A stretch of DNA of 64,000 nt from Symbiodinium natans (GCA_905221605.1 CAJNDS010002496.1:323501-387500), one strand, 5' to 3'; numbered from the stretch's first letter, positions 50,496 through 62,410 are shown. A program made the numbers and translations. Notes: a model not told the origin generated them from the sequence alone.

Positions 50496-51385
50496 ACCGG
50501 AGGTTTTGCACCCGGGGGAAAGAGACCGATGGTTGACCGTAGCTGTTAAGCACCGTACTGGTGCTCAGATCACAAAGAAAACCGAAGAGCATGTTTGGGT
50601 CGAACGGAGGTTTCTGCCCGGGGGAAGACGTCGGTGGTTGACCGTAGCTTTCGAGCCCGGTACTTGTGTTATGTCAATCCACAGGTGGGTCGACCGCGAG
50701 TTGATTGGAGGTTCTGCTGTCGGGAGGAGGACGTCGCTTGTTAGACGTAGCTTTTGAGCACTGTGCTTGTGCTCTATCAGCGTGTACATCCGCGAAGCAT
50801 TTTTTTGGGTCGACCGGAGGTTTTGCCAGCAGGGAGGTTTTATGCCCGGGAGAAAGACCGTTGCGTTGATTGTGCCAGCAGGGAGGTTCATGCCTGGGGG
50901 AAAGACCGTTGCGTTGATTGAAGGTTTTGCGCCCGGGAGAAAAACATCGGCGGGGGAAAGGCAGCGTTTAAGCACCGTCCTGGCACGACACCAAAGGCAG
51001 GTATTAAGCCCGGTACTTGTGCTATATCAGGATACAGATCCGAGGTGCTGTCGGGGGAAAGACATCACTGGTTGGATGTAGCTTTTGAGCACCGTTCTCG
51101 TGCTCTATCAACATATGAATCGCGAAGCCATTTGGGCCCACCGGAGGTTTTGCGCCCGGGGGAAAGACCGTTGCATTGATTGGAGGTTTTGCGCCCGAGG
51201 GAAAACCATCTTTGAATTGATTGGAGGCTTTACGCCTCCTGTAGATCCGCGAAGCATTTCTGTGTCGATTGGAGGTTTTGCGAGCATGGAAAGACCGGAG
51301 GTTTTGCGTCCCGGGGGAAAACCGTTCATTGATTGGAGGTTTTGCGCCCGGGGGGAAAAACATCGGCGGCGGCTGACCGTAGCTA
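50496..51385. repeat. diverged repeat with GGAGGTTTTGCGCCCGGGGG
   Basis: About 14 irregular units holding GAGGTTTTGCGCCCGGG, GAAAGACCGTTG and GACCGTAGCTTTTGAGCAC. Spacing is variable. Not coding. Confidence 0.85.
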
Positions 51386-51389
51386 GTGA

Positions 51390-51565
51390 TTCCACCCTGC
51401 TTCCACCTTGCTTCCAGCTCGCTTCCACGTTGCTTGCACTTTGCTTCCACCTTGCTTCCACCTTGCTTCTACCGTTCTTCAACCTTGCTTCCATCTTGCT
51501 GCCACCTTGCTTCCACCTTGTTTCCGCTTGCTTCCACCTTCCTTGCGCGTTGCCTCCACCTTGTT
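51390..51565. repeat. CTTGCTTCCAC microsatellite
   Basis: About 15 units of a degenerate 11-mer, CTTGCTTCCAC. Confidence 0.9.
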
Positions 51566-51569
51566 TATG

Positions 51570-52725
51570 ACTTAGCATGGCTTAGCCAAAGTCCGAAAAT
51601 CCGCGTGGGGTACCGTTTACAGTTCAAGTGCCAAACTATAGAAAGTGGCCCCTAAATTATAGACGCTTATAGTTTAAACAAAGTCCGAAAATCCGCGTGG
51701 GGGTAGCGTTTGCAGTTTAGGTGCCAAACTGTAGAAAGTGGCCCCAAACTTTCAACGTTTATAGTTTAGCCAAAGTCCGAAAATCCGCGTGGGGGTACCA
51801 TATATAGTTTAGGTGCCGAACTATAGAAAGTGGCCCCTGAACTATAGACGTTTATAGTTTAGCCAAAGTCCGAAAACCCGTGTGGGGGTAACGTTTACAG
51901 TTTAGGTGCCAAACTATAGAAAGTGGCCCCAAACTTTCAACGTTTATAGTGTAGCCACAGTCGAAAATCCGCGCGGGGGTACCATTTATAGTGTAAGTGC
52001 CGAACAATAGAAAGTCGCCCCTAAGCTATAAACGTTTATAGTTTAGCCAAAGTCCGAAAATCCGCGCGGGGGTACCGCTTACAGTTTGAAAGTGCCCCTA
52101 AACTATAGACGTTTATAGGTTCGCAAAAGTCCGAAAATCCACGTGAGGTTACAATTTACAGTTCAGGTGCCAAACTATAGAAAGTGACCCCTAAAACTAT
52201 AGGTGTTTATAGCTTAGCCAAAGTCCGAAAATCCGCGTGGGGGCACCGCTTGCAGTTTAGGTGCCAAACTATAGAAAGTGGCCCCTAAACTAAAGACGTT
52301 TATAGTTTAGCCAAAGTCCGAAAATCCGCGTGGGGGTACCGTTTACAGTTTAGGTGCCAAACTGTAGAAGGTGGCCCCAAAAACTGTCGACGTTTATAGT
52401 TCAGCCAAAGGCCGAAAATCCGCGTGGGGGTACCGTTTACAGTCTAGGCCAACATCCGAAAATCCGCGTGAGGGTACCGTTTACAGTTCAGGTGCCAAAC
52501 TATAGACAGTGGCCCCTAAGCTATAGACGCTTACAGTGTAGCCAAAGTCCGAAAATCCGCGTAGGGGGTACCGTTTTGCACAAACTGTAGAAAGTGGCCC
52601 CAAATGTTCGACGTTTATAGTTTAGCCAATGTCCGAAAATCCGCGTGGGGGTACCGTTCACAGTTTAGGCCCGCGGGGGTACCGTTTATGCCAAACTATA
52701 GAAAGCGACCCCTATAAACTGTAGA
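51570..52725. repeat. 92-bp satellite
   Basis: About 12 units with GCCAAAGTCCGAAAATCCGC, GGGGGTACCGTTTACAG and AACTATAGAAAGTGGCCCC. Marker word GTCCGAAAAT at 51591, 51683 and 51775. Confidence 0.93.
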
Positions 52726-54680
52726 CGTGTGTAGTGTTGGCGTTAAACTATAAGAGCGGCTCCTAAACTATAGACGTTTATAGTTTAGGCGCTAAACTAT
52801 CAAGCTTGGCTCCTAAACTATAGACGTTTATAGTTGAGGCGCTGAACTATACAGGTTGGCTCCTGACCTATGGACCTTACTAGTTTAGGCGCTAAACTAT
52901 AAAGAGTGGCTCTTAAACTATAGACGTCTATAGTTTAGGGGCTAAACTATAAAGGGGGGCTCCTAAACTGTAAACGTTTATAGTTTAGGCGCTAAACTAT
53001 AAAGAGGGGCTCCTAAACTGTAAACGCTTATTGTCTAGGCCCTAAACTATAAAGAGTGGCTCCGAAACTATAGACGTTTATAGTTTAGGCGCTAAACTAT
53101 AAAGAGGGGCTCCGAAACTGTAAACGTTTATAGTTTAGGCGCTAAACTATAAAGAGGGGCTCCTAAATTAAAGACGTTTATAGTTTAGGCGCTAAACTAT
53201 AAAGAGTGGCTCCTAAACTATAGACGTTTATAGTTTAGGCGCTAAACTATAAAGAGTGGCTCCTAAACTATAGATGTTTATAGTTTAGGCGCTAAACTAT
53301 AAAGAGGGGCTCCTAAACTGTAAACGTTTATAGTTTAGGCGCTAAACTACAAAGATGGCTCCGACACTTTAGACGTTTATAGTTTAGGCGCTAAACTATA
53401 AAGAATGGCTCCGAAACTATAGACGTTTATGGTTTAGGCGCTAAACTATAAAGAGGGGCTCCTAAACTGTAAACGTTTATAGTTTAGGCGCTAAACTATA
53501 AAGAATGGCTCCGAAACTATAGACGTTTATAGTTTAGGCGCTAAACTATAAAGAGTGGCTCCTAAACAGTAAACGTTTTTAGTTTAGGCGCTAAACTATA
53601 AAAGGGGCTCCTAAACTGTAAATGTTTATAGTTTCGGCGCTAAACTATAAAGAATGGCTCCGAAACTATAGACGTTTATCGTTTAGGCGCTAAACTATAA
53701 AGGGGGGGCTCCTAAACTGTAAACGTTTATAGTTTCGGCGCTAAAATATAAACATGGGCTCCTAAACTGTCAACGTTTATCGTTTAGGCGCTAAACTATA
53801 AAGAGGGGCTCTTAGATTATAGACGCTTATAGTTTAGGCGCTAAACTATAAAGAGGGGCTCCTAAACTGTAAACGTTTATAGTTTAGGCGCTAAACTATA
53901 AAGAGGGGCTCCTAAATTATAGACGTTTATAGTTTAGGCGCTAAACTATAAAGGGGGGCTCCTAAACTGTAAACGTTTATAGTTTAGGCGCTAAACTATA
54001 AAGAGGGGCTCCTAAACTGTAAACGTTTATAGTTTAGGCGCTAAACTATAAGAGGGGCTCTTGGATTATAGACGCTTATAGTTTAGGCGCTAAACTATAA
54101 AGAGGGGCTCCTAAACTGTAAACGTTTATAGTTTAGGCGCTAAACTATAAAGAGGGGCTCCTAAATTATAGACGTTTATAGTTTAGGCGCTAAACTATAA
54201 AGAGTGGCTCCTAAACTATAGACGTTTATAGTTTAGGCGCTAAACTATAAAGAGTGGCTCCGAAACTATAGACGTTTATCGTTTAGGCGCTAAACTATAA
54301 AGAGTGGCTCCTAAACTGTAAACGTTTATAGTTTAGGCGCTAAACTATAAAGAGGGGCTCCTAAACTGTAAACGTTTATAGTTTAGGCGCTAAACTATAA
54401 AGAATGGCTCCGAAACTATCGACGTTTATCGTTTAGGCGCTAAACTATAAAGAGGGGCTCCTAAACTGTAAACGTTTATAGTTTAGGCGCTAAACTGTAA
54501 AGAATGGCTCCGAAACTATAGACGTTTATAGTTTAGGCGCTAAACTATAAAGAGGGGCTCTTAAACTATAGACGTTTATAGTTTCGGCGCTAAACTATAA
54601 AGCCTGACTCCTAAACTATAGACGTTTATAGTTTAGCCGCTAAACTATAAAGGTTGACTCCCAAATTATAGAAACGTTTA
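52726..54680. repeat. 50-bp satellite with a palindromic core
   Basis: About 38 units of 50 bp. Each holds TATAGTTTAG-GCG-CTAAACTATA, a perfect 10-bp stem with a 3-nt loop, plus GAGGGGCTCCTAAAC. The unit shares the TATAGTTTAG word with the preceding 92-bp satellite and probably derives from it. Confidence 0.95.
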
Positions 54681-55565
54681 TAGTTTAGAACCAGCCGTGG
54701 GGGGTCCCCCAGGATTGGCCTGGACCGAGCTTCAAAATGCGATTTTTTAGTACAGAAATCGATGCCGGAAATGCTGCCTCCAATCTCTGGATTTTGCCCT
54801 AAACTATAGAGCCCCAAACTCTAGACTAAACTATAAACGTTTATAGTTTCGGCGCTAAACTATAAAGCCTGACCCCTAAACTATAGACGTTTATAGTTTA
54901 GCCGCTAAACTATAAAGGTTGGCTCCTAAACTATAGACGCGTTTATAGTTTAGGACCATCCGTGGGGGGTCCCCCAGGATTGGCCTGGACCGAGCTTCAA
55001 AATGCGATTTTTTAGTACAGAAATCGATGCCGGAAATGCTGCCTCCAATTTCTGGATTTTGCCCTAAACTATAGAGCCCCAAACTCTAGAGCCTAAACTA
55101 TAAACGTTTAGTTTCCGCTAAACTATAAAGGTTGGCTCCTAAACTATAGAAGCGTTTATAGTTTAGGACCAGCCGTGGGGGGTCCCCCAGGATTGGCCTG
55201 GACCGAGCTTCAAAATGCGATTTTTTAGTACAGAAATCGATGCCGGAAATGCTGCCTCCAATTTCTGGATTTTGCCCTAAACTATAGAGCCCCAAACTCT
55301 AGAGCCTAAACTATAAACGTTTATAGTTTCGGCGCTAAACTATAAAGCCTGACCCCTAAACTATAGACGTTTATAGTTTAGCCGCTAAACTATAAAGGTT
55401 GGCTCCTAAACTATAGAAGCGTTTATAGTTTAGGACCATCCGTGGGGGGTCCCCCAGGATTGGCCTGGACCGAGCTTCAAAATGCGATTTTTTAGTACAG
55501 AAATCGATGCCGGAAATGCTGCCTCCAATTTCTGGATTTTGCCCTAAACTATAGAGCCCCAAACT
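54681..55565. repeat. four copies of a 143-bp core embedded in the 50-bp satellite
   Basis: Cores share GTGGGGGGTCCCCC, ATTGGCCTGGACCGAGC and ATCGATGCCGGAAATGCTG. The CGTGGGGGG word is at 54696, 54961, 55174 and 55441. The 63-66-codon minus-strand frames simply repeat with the core. I found no evidence of translation. Confidence 0.92.
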
Positions 55566-55790
55566 CTAGAGCCTAAACTATAAACGTCTATAGTTTCGGC
55601 GCTAAACTATAAAGCCTGACTCCTAAACTATAGACGTTTATAGTTTAGCCGCTAAACTATAAAGCCTAAACTATAAAGCCCTAAACTATAGACGCTAAAC
55701 TATAAACGTCTATAGTTTAGAGCCAAAACTATAGAGCCTAAACTATAAACGTTTATAGTTTAGACGCAAAACTATAGAAATCTTTATAGT
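55566..55790. repeat. AACTATA-rich remnant of the 50-bp satellite
   Basis: Shortened, rearranged CTAAACTATA words. Confidence 0.85.
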
Positions 55791-55960
55791 TTAACCGTGA
55801 TTTCGGGCAGGTTTTGGGGTATATTTATAATATATTGTCAGTACTGACACCGCTCCACTGCCTAGCGGTGGCACGGCACGCTCTCTGGTAAGACAGTTGA
55901 ACTGCTGTATAGGCATATTGTATGTGCGATGCCCATGCAGCCACTTGCTTTGGGCGGCTC
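55791..55960. other. unique spacer with short inverted repeats
   Basis: Contains CCGCT/AGCGG and GGCAT/ATGCC inverted pairs. A small structured RNA is conceivable but not supported. Confidence 0.4.
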
Positions 55961-55996
55961 GGCTGGTGGGAAAGGAGCGAAGCTCCCCCACCAGCC
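55961..55996. other. 10-bp stem hairpin before array 9
   Basis: GGCTGGTGGG and CCCACCAGCC, perfect. The loop itself holds GGAGC-GAA-GCTCC. Confidence 0.75.
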
Positions 55997-56005
55997 ACGC
56001 CTGAG

Positions 56006-56230
56006 TTTAGGGTTTAGGGTTTAGGGTTTAGGGTTTAGGGGTTTAGGGTTTAGGGTTTAGGGTTTAGGGTTTAGGGTTTAGGGTTTAGGGTTTAGGGTTT
56101 AGGGTTTAGGGTTTAGGGTTTAGGGTTTAGGGTTTAGGGTTTAGGGTTTAGGGTTTAGGGTTTAGGGTTTAGGGTTTAGGGTTTAGGGTTTAGGGTTTAG
56201 GGTTTTGGGGTTTAGGGTTTAGGGTTTAGG
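56006..56230 (+). repeat. TTTAGGG array 9
   Basis: About 31 heptamers with two minor variants. Confidence 0.97.
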
Positions 56231-56281
56231 GCGTGCCAAACGGGAGCGCGCTTTGGGAGCGCGCGGTAGTATGCAGACCTA

Positions 56282-56300
56282 CCCACCCCAAGACCGCCCA
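56282..56300 (+). other. conserved box CCCACCCC, copy 5
   Basis: CCCACCCCAAGACCGCCCA, 52 bp after array 9. A GCGCGC inverted repeat lies between (about 56244-56263). Confidence 0.6.
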
Positions 56301-56369
56301 CTTACAACTCTCAAGGAGTTAAGACCTTTTATTTTTTTACAAAGCATCACATGAGTCAGCACTCACGCC

Positions 56370-57280
56370 CTTTTTGGGGATTTCCACAAGGTGCGTGCGG
56401 AAACGAGGCAGGGTCCGTGAAGACAGCTTGGGTTGGCGCGAAGGGGCTATGAAGGGATGGGCTAGGAACAGACAAAGGCAGCGAGGCTTGGTTGGCGCGA
56501 AGGGGCTCCAGCCAGGAAGAACACACAGTGAACTGCTTGGGTCGGGCAGAGGGCCACGGGCTGGTGTGGCGGATAGCTTGGCTTGGCGCGAAGGGGGTAA
56601 GGTGGGGTGCCGGGTCAGGGTCAGGACCAGGCACAAATTTGCAGCAAACGGAAGCGAGGCAGGACAGATTGGGTTGGTGCGAAGGGGCGAAAGCCAGGGA
56701 GAGCGCCCCGAAAGGACACAAACTGGTGTGCGGACAGCTTGGCTTGGCGCAAGGGGGTAATATGACTCGAACAGGCCAGAGGACAGGGCAGAGCCAGGGC
56801 CAGGGCGCAAAACTAGTCAGGGCCAGGGCCAGGGCCAGGGTCAGGGCCAGGGCCAGGGCCAGGGCCAAGGTTTGGCCCCTAGCTTGACGTGAAGGGGGTA
56901 AGGTGGGGTGCCAGGCCAGGTCAGGTCACAAGCGACGGAAACAAGGCAGGGTCCGTGAACCCAAGGGACGGGCCAGGAACAGAGAAAGGCAGCGAGGCTT
57001 GGTTGGCGCGAAGGGGCTCCAGCCAGGAAGAACACACAGTGAACAGCTTGGGTTGGGCAGAGCGCCACGGAAACAGGGCTGGTGTGGCGGATAGCTTGGC
57101 TTGGCGTGAAGGGAGGGAGAGCGCCGAAACAAGACACAAACTGGTGCGCGGACAGCTTGGCTTGGCGCAAGGGGGTAAGATGACTCGAACAGGCCAGAGG
57201 CCAGGGCCAGGACCAGAGCACAAACTGGTGCGCGGACAGCTTGGCTTGGCGCAAGGGGGGAAAGATGACTCGAACAGGCC
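56370..57280. repeat. GGCGCGAAGGGG-type diverged repeat
   Basis: Irregular units with AGCTTGGCTTGGCGCAAGGGG and GAACACACAGTGAACAGCTTGG. Two long sub-blocks (about 56480-56600 and 56990-57110) are near copies of each other. Long frames on both strands have repeat composition. Confidence 0.85.
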
Positions 57281-57282
57281 AG

Positions 57283-57570
57283 GGCCAGGGCCAAGGGCCA
57301 GGGCCACGGCCAGGGCCAGGGCCAGGGGGCCAGGGCCAGGGCCAGGGCCAGGGCCAGGGCAGGGGGCCAGGGCCAGGGCCAGGGCCAGGGCCAGGGCCAG
57401 GGACAGGGCCAGGGCCAGGGCCAGGGCCAGGGCCAGGGCCAGGGCCAGGGCCAGGGCCAGGGCCAGGGCCAGGGCCAGGGCCAGGGCCAGGGCCAGGGCC
57501 AGGGCCAGGGCCAGGGCCAGGGCCAGGGCCAGGGCCAGGGCCAGGGCCAGGGCCAGGGCCAGGGCCAAGG
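57283..57570. repeat. GGGCCA microsatellite, longest block
   Basis: More than 40 near-perfect GGGCCA hexamers. Gly-Pro and Trp-Pro frames are artefacts. Confidence 0.97.
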
Positions 57571-57867
57571 GCCAAAAGGGAGTTTTTTGGCCAGAGCCCT
57601 GCCTGCCCCAACAAAACGGCCCCTGGTCCCCGCAGCCCAGCGGACGGGGGTTGGGGACCCGGGGGTCTCCAGGGGCCTTCCCAGGGGGCCTCCCAATGCA
57701 GGAGCCAAGAATGTGCGCGGACAGCTTGGGGTTTCGGGTAATATAATATAATACAGTGACTACTGCTGTCTCGGCCTGTGCCTGCCTGGAGGGTAAGCCT
57801 GCCTGGAGGCCAGCTCGGTCGCCCGCCTGGGGCTCCCTCGCAGGGTCTCACTGAGCGCTCGACCAGC

Positions 57868-57908
57868 GCCCGCCTACCCCAAAAGACAAGAGAGTGGGGT
57901 GGCGGGCG
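57868..57908. other. GC hairpin before array 10
   Basis: GCCCGCCTACCCC and GGGGTGGCGGGC, the same arms as at 49895-49932, with a different loop. Confidence 0.7.
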
Positions 57909-57910
57909 GG

Positions 57911-57980
57911 TTTAGGGTTTAGGGTTTAGGGTTTAGGGTTTAGGGTTTAGGGTTTAGGGTTTAGGGTTTAGGGTTTAGGG
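57911..57980 (+). repeat. TTTAGGG array 10
   Basis: Ten perfect heptamers. Exits into TATAGAAATTGTATAGGG. Confidence 0.97.
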
Positions 57981-59522
57981 TTTATAGAAATTGTATAGGG
58001 TTTGGGTCCCAATAACGTTTTGAGCGAAAGTTTTGAGCGAAACGTTTTGAGCGAAAGTTTTGAGCGAAAGTTTTGGGCGAAAGTTTTTTTTTTAGATATT
58101 AGGTTTTGGGGTCGGCGTGGGGGGGGGGGGCGGAGGATGGTGCGACGGGACGGTTTATGTCAAGAATTCATTTTTTGTATCATTTCAATTTCTTTTGAGG
58201 TTTTTCAATGGGATATCGAAATTGAAAACCAAAAAAAATATGGATAGAATTCTGAAAAATATAGAGAATTCCAATTGAAATTTTCGTGAATTTGTGATTT
58301 TGCAAGGGTTCCCCTAGAGCTCAAAAATAATTCAAAATTAGCTCCCGGAATTCAAAATTAGCTCCCGGAGCTCAAAATTAGCTCCCGGAGCTCAAAATTA
58401 GCTCCCGGAGCTCAAAATTAGCTCCCAGAAGTCCTCATCAGCTCTCAGAGCTCAAAACTAGCTCCCAATTTTCTCCCAGAGCTCAAAATTAATTCCGGAG
58501 CTCAAAATTAGCTCCCAGAGCTCAAAATTAGCTCCCGGAGCTCAAAATTAGCTCCCGGCGCTCAAAATTAGCTCCCGGAGCTCAAAATTAGCTCCCGGAG
58601 CTCAAAATTAGCTCCCAGAGTTCAAAATTAGCTCCCGGCGCTCAAAATTAGCTCCCGGCGCTAAAAATTAGCTCCCGGAGCTCAAAACTCAAAATTAGCT
58701 CCTAAAGCTCAAAATTAGCAAAATTAACTCCTGGAGCTCAAAATTAGCTCCCGGAGCTCAAAATTAGCTCCTAAAGCTTAAAATTAATATTGGGACTCAA
58801 AATTAGCTCCCGGAGCTCAAAATTAGTTCCCGGAGCTCAAAATTAGCTCCCAGAGCTCAAAATTAACTCCCGGAGCTCAAAATTAGCTCCTGGAGTTCAA
58901 AATTAGCTCCCGAATCCAAAAAACTAACTCCCAGAGCTCAAAATTAGCTCGGAGCTCAAAGTTAGCTCCCGGGGCTCAAAATTAGCTCCCAAAGCTCAAA
59001 ATTAGCTCCCGGAGCTCAAAATTAGCTCCCGAAGCTCAAAATTTTCTCCCGGAGCTCAAAATTAACTCCCAGAGCTCAAAATTAGCTCCCAGAACTCAAA
59101 ATTAACTCCCGGCGCTCAAAATTAGCTCCCGGAGCTCAAAATTAGCTCAAAATTAGCTCCTAAAGCTTAAAATTAACTCCCGCAACTTTAAAAATTAGCT
59201 CCCGGAGCTCAAAATTAGCTCACAAAGCTCAAAATTAGGCCCCTCCCATAGCTCAAAATCAGCTTTCAGAGCTCAAAATTAGCTCCCAAAGCTGGGGGGG
59301 GGAGGGGGGGCGGGGAGGAGGGGTGGGGGGCCGAAAGGTGCCGAAAGGGCGGGAGGGGGTTTTGAGGGGGAGGTCAGGGGAGGCAGGTTTAAGTAAATTG
59401 AATATTTTGCCTCCCAGTAGCGTTTTGGATTAGTTTACTCAAACTCTGCTTGTCAGCTGTTTAGACGAATAACTGGGAAATTCAGAATGATACCACATAC
59501 AATTTCTATTTATTTTGTCTTG
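57981..59522 (+). repeat. cassette 3: 20-bp satellite core
   Basis: Same left end, 20-mer GAGCTCAAAATTAGCTCCCG core (58316-59295), G-rich stretch and right end as cassette 1. Unlike cassettes 1 and 2, no TTTAGGG array follows; the right end joins module E directly at TCTTGATTGAG. Confidence 0.92.
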
Positions 59523-60455
59523 ATTGAGCTTGCTTCGTGTGCAGGGGTCGGTTTTTGAGAAAAATCTACCCCGACTTTTGTTGACTTTTTTTTTTTGTTG
59601 GTTTTTTTTTTTGTTTCTTTTAGTTTTTTTGAATTTCTTCGAATTTCTTCTAGTTTCCCCTTGAGAGAAGAGAGAAGAGAGAAGAGAGAAGAGAGAAGAG
59701 AGAAGAGAGAAGAGAGAAGAGAGAAGAGAGAAGAGAGAAGAGAAAAGAGAGAAGAGAGAAGAGAGAAGAGAGAAGAGAGAAGAGAGAAGAGAGAAGAGAG
59801 AAGAGGGAAGAGGGAAGAGGGAAGAGGGAAGAGAGAAGAGAGAAGAGAGAAGAGAGTTTAGTTTTTCTTAGTTTTTCTTAGTTTTTTTTTAGTTTTTTTT
59901 AGTTTTTTTTTTTGTTTTTTTTTAGTTTTTTTTGTGTTTTTTTTGTTTTTTTTGTTTCTTTTTTGTTTTTTTTGTTTTTTTGAGTTTCTTTGAGCTTCCC
60001 CTTGAGAGAAAAGAGAAGAGAAAGGATGATAGGCAAAAAGAGAGAAGGGAAGAGAGAAGAGAAGAGAGGAGAGATTTGCCAGAAATGAAATGAATGATTA
60101 GATTCTTCGCCAAAAAATCTTCGCCCAATGATTCCAGAAGAAATCTCTGCAAAGAAGATTATTTTAGAATATTTCTCTTTAGGAGATCCTCAATCAGATT
60201 TGATTTGGCAAGAAGGGAATGAATGATTAGATTCTTCGCCAAAAAACCTTCGCCAAATGAATCCAGAAAAAATCTTCAAAAGGAAGATCTTCAGGATTCA
60301 GAATTTTTCTCATTAGGAAATTTCCAATCATATTTGGTTTGCCAGAAATGAAATGAATGATTAGGTTCTTCGCCAAAAAATCTTTGTCCAATGATTCCAG
60401 AAGAAATCTTTGAAAAGAAGATTATTTTAGAATATTCCTCTTTAGGAGATCCTCA
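59523..60455. repeat. module E, copy 1
   Basis: Matches 62871-64000 apart from homopolymer and microsatellite length. Starts ATTGAGCTTGCTTCGTGTGC. Contains T-rich runs, an AGAGAAG heptamer array (59665-59855), another T-rich run and the start of the 264-bp satellite. Confidence 0.93.
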
Positions 60456-60905
60456 ATCAGATTTGATTTGGCAAGAAGAGAATGAATGATTAGATTCTTC
60501 GCCAAAAAATCGTCGCCAAATGAATCCAGAAAAATTCTTCAAAAGGAAGATCTTCAGGATTCAGAGGATTTCTCATTAAGACATTTGCAATCATATTTGG
60601 TTTGCCAGAAATGAAATGAATGATTAGATTCTTCGCCAAAAAATCTTCGCCCGATGATCCCAGAACAAAGTTCTGAAAAGAAGATTATTTTAGAATATTT
60701 CTCTTTAGGAAATCCTCAATCATATTTGATTTGGCAGGAAGGGAATGGATGATTAGATTCTTCGCCAAAATACCTTCGTCAAATGAATCCAGGAAAAATC
60801 TTCAAAAGGAAGGTCTTCAGGATTCATTTTTTTCCTCATTAGGAAATTTCCAATCATATTTGGTCTTCCAGAAATGAAATGAATGATTAGATTCTTCGCC
60901 AAAAA
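60074..60905. repeat. 264-bp dimeric satellite
   Basis: TTTGCCAGAAATGAAATGAA occurs at 60074, 60338 and 60601. Each 264-bp unit is two related halves of about 132 bp marked by GATTAGATTCTTCGCCAAAA. Confidence 0.9.
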
Positions 60906-61125
60906 TAATAAATCTATTTAGAAATATAGGAAAATCAATAATACATTTTCAGATTTGAGATTTTCAATTATATTTAGAAATAAGCGGAAACCAAAAATTC
61001 ATAATCATAAGTGAAATCTTGAATTATATTTAAAGATAATGCAATGTCAATAATTCATAATCGAAATTGAGATTTTTAATATGTAGAAATATATGAAAAA
61101 CTAAATATTTCGAAAGAAATACAAG
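60906..61125. other. AT-rich spacer
   Basis: Diverged AT-rich sequence with ATATTTAGAAATA words. No gene. Confidence 0.5.
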
Positions 61126-62410
61126 AATAGATATAGATAGATATGGATAGATATAGATAGATATAGATAGATATAGATAGATATAGATAGATATAGATAG
61201 ATATAGATAGATATAGATAGATATAGATAGATATAGATAGATATAGATAGATATAGATAGATATAGATAGATATAGATAGATATAGATAGATATAGATAG
61301 ATTTAGATAGATATAGATATATAGATATATAGATATTTAGAAATATAGATATATAGATATATACATATATAGATATATAGATATATAGATATATAGATAT
61401 ATAGATATATAAATATATAGATATATAGATATATAGATATATAGATATATAGATATATAGACATATAGATACATAGATATATTCATATATAGATATATAG
61501 ATATATAGATATAGAGATATATAGATATATACATATATGGATATATAGATATATAAATATATAGATATATAGATATATAGATATATAGGATATAGAGAGA
61601 TATAGATTATAGATATATGATATGGAATCTATAGACTATAGATCTAGAGATATATAGATATAATAGATATATAGATATATAGATATATAGATAGATAATA
61701 TATGATATATAGATATATACATATATAGATATATAGATATATAGATATATATAGATATATAGATATATAGATATATAGATATATAGATATATAGATATAT
61801 AGATATATAAATATATAGATATATAGATATATAGATATATAGATATATAGATATATAGATATATAGATATATAGATATATAGATATATAGATATATAGCT
61901 ATAGATATATAGATATCTAGATACATAGATTTATGGATACATAGATATATAGATATATAAGTATATAGATGTATAGATATATAGATATATAAATATATAG
62001 ATATATAGCTATATAGATATATAGATATATAGATATATAGATATATAGATATATAGATATATAGATATATAGATATATAGATATATAGATATATAGATAT
62101 ATAGATATATAGATTTATAGATATATAGATATATAGATATATAGATATAGATATATAGATATATAGATATATAGATATATAGATATATAGATATATAGAT
62201 ATATATATATATATATATAAATATATATATAGATATATAGACATATAGATATTTAGATATATAGATATATAGATATATAGATATACAGATATATAGATAT
62301 TTAGATATATAGATATATAAATAAATATATATATATAGATATAGAGATATATATATATATATATAGATATTTATAGATATATATATATATAGATATATAT
62401 AGAGATCTAT
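61126..62410. repeat. ATAGAT/ATATAG microsatellite
   Basis: About 18 copies of the 10-mer ATATAGATAG (61130-61310), then about 1.1 kb of the 8-mer ATATAGAT with variants. Ile/Tyr/Ser/Leu frames on the minus strand are artefacts. Confidence 0.97.

Noticed and set aside
54626-55562. Four near-identical 63-66-codon minus-strand frames
   Set aside because: They repeat because the DNA core repeats; no sign of independent coding constraint.
55800-56000. Possible tRNA or other small RNA gene
   Set aside because: Several short stems, but no acceptor, anticodon and T-arm arrangement and no B-box consensus.
56337-57851. Gly-Pro, Trp-Pro and Ala-Leu repeat proteins up to 336 codons
   Set aside because: GGGCCA hexamer array and its flanks; no independent coding signal.
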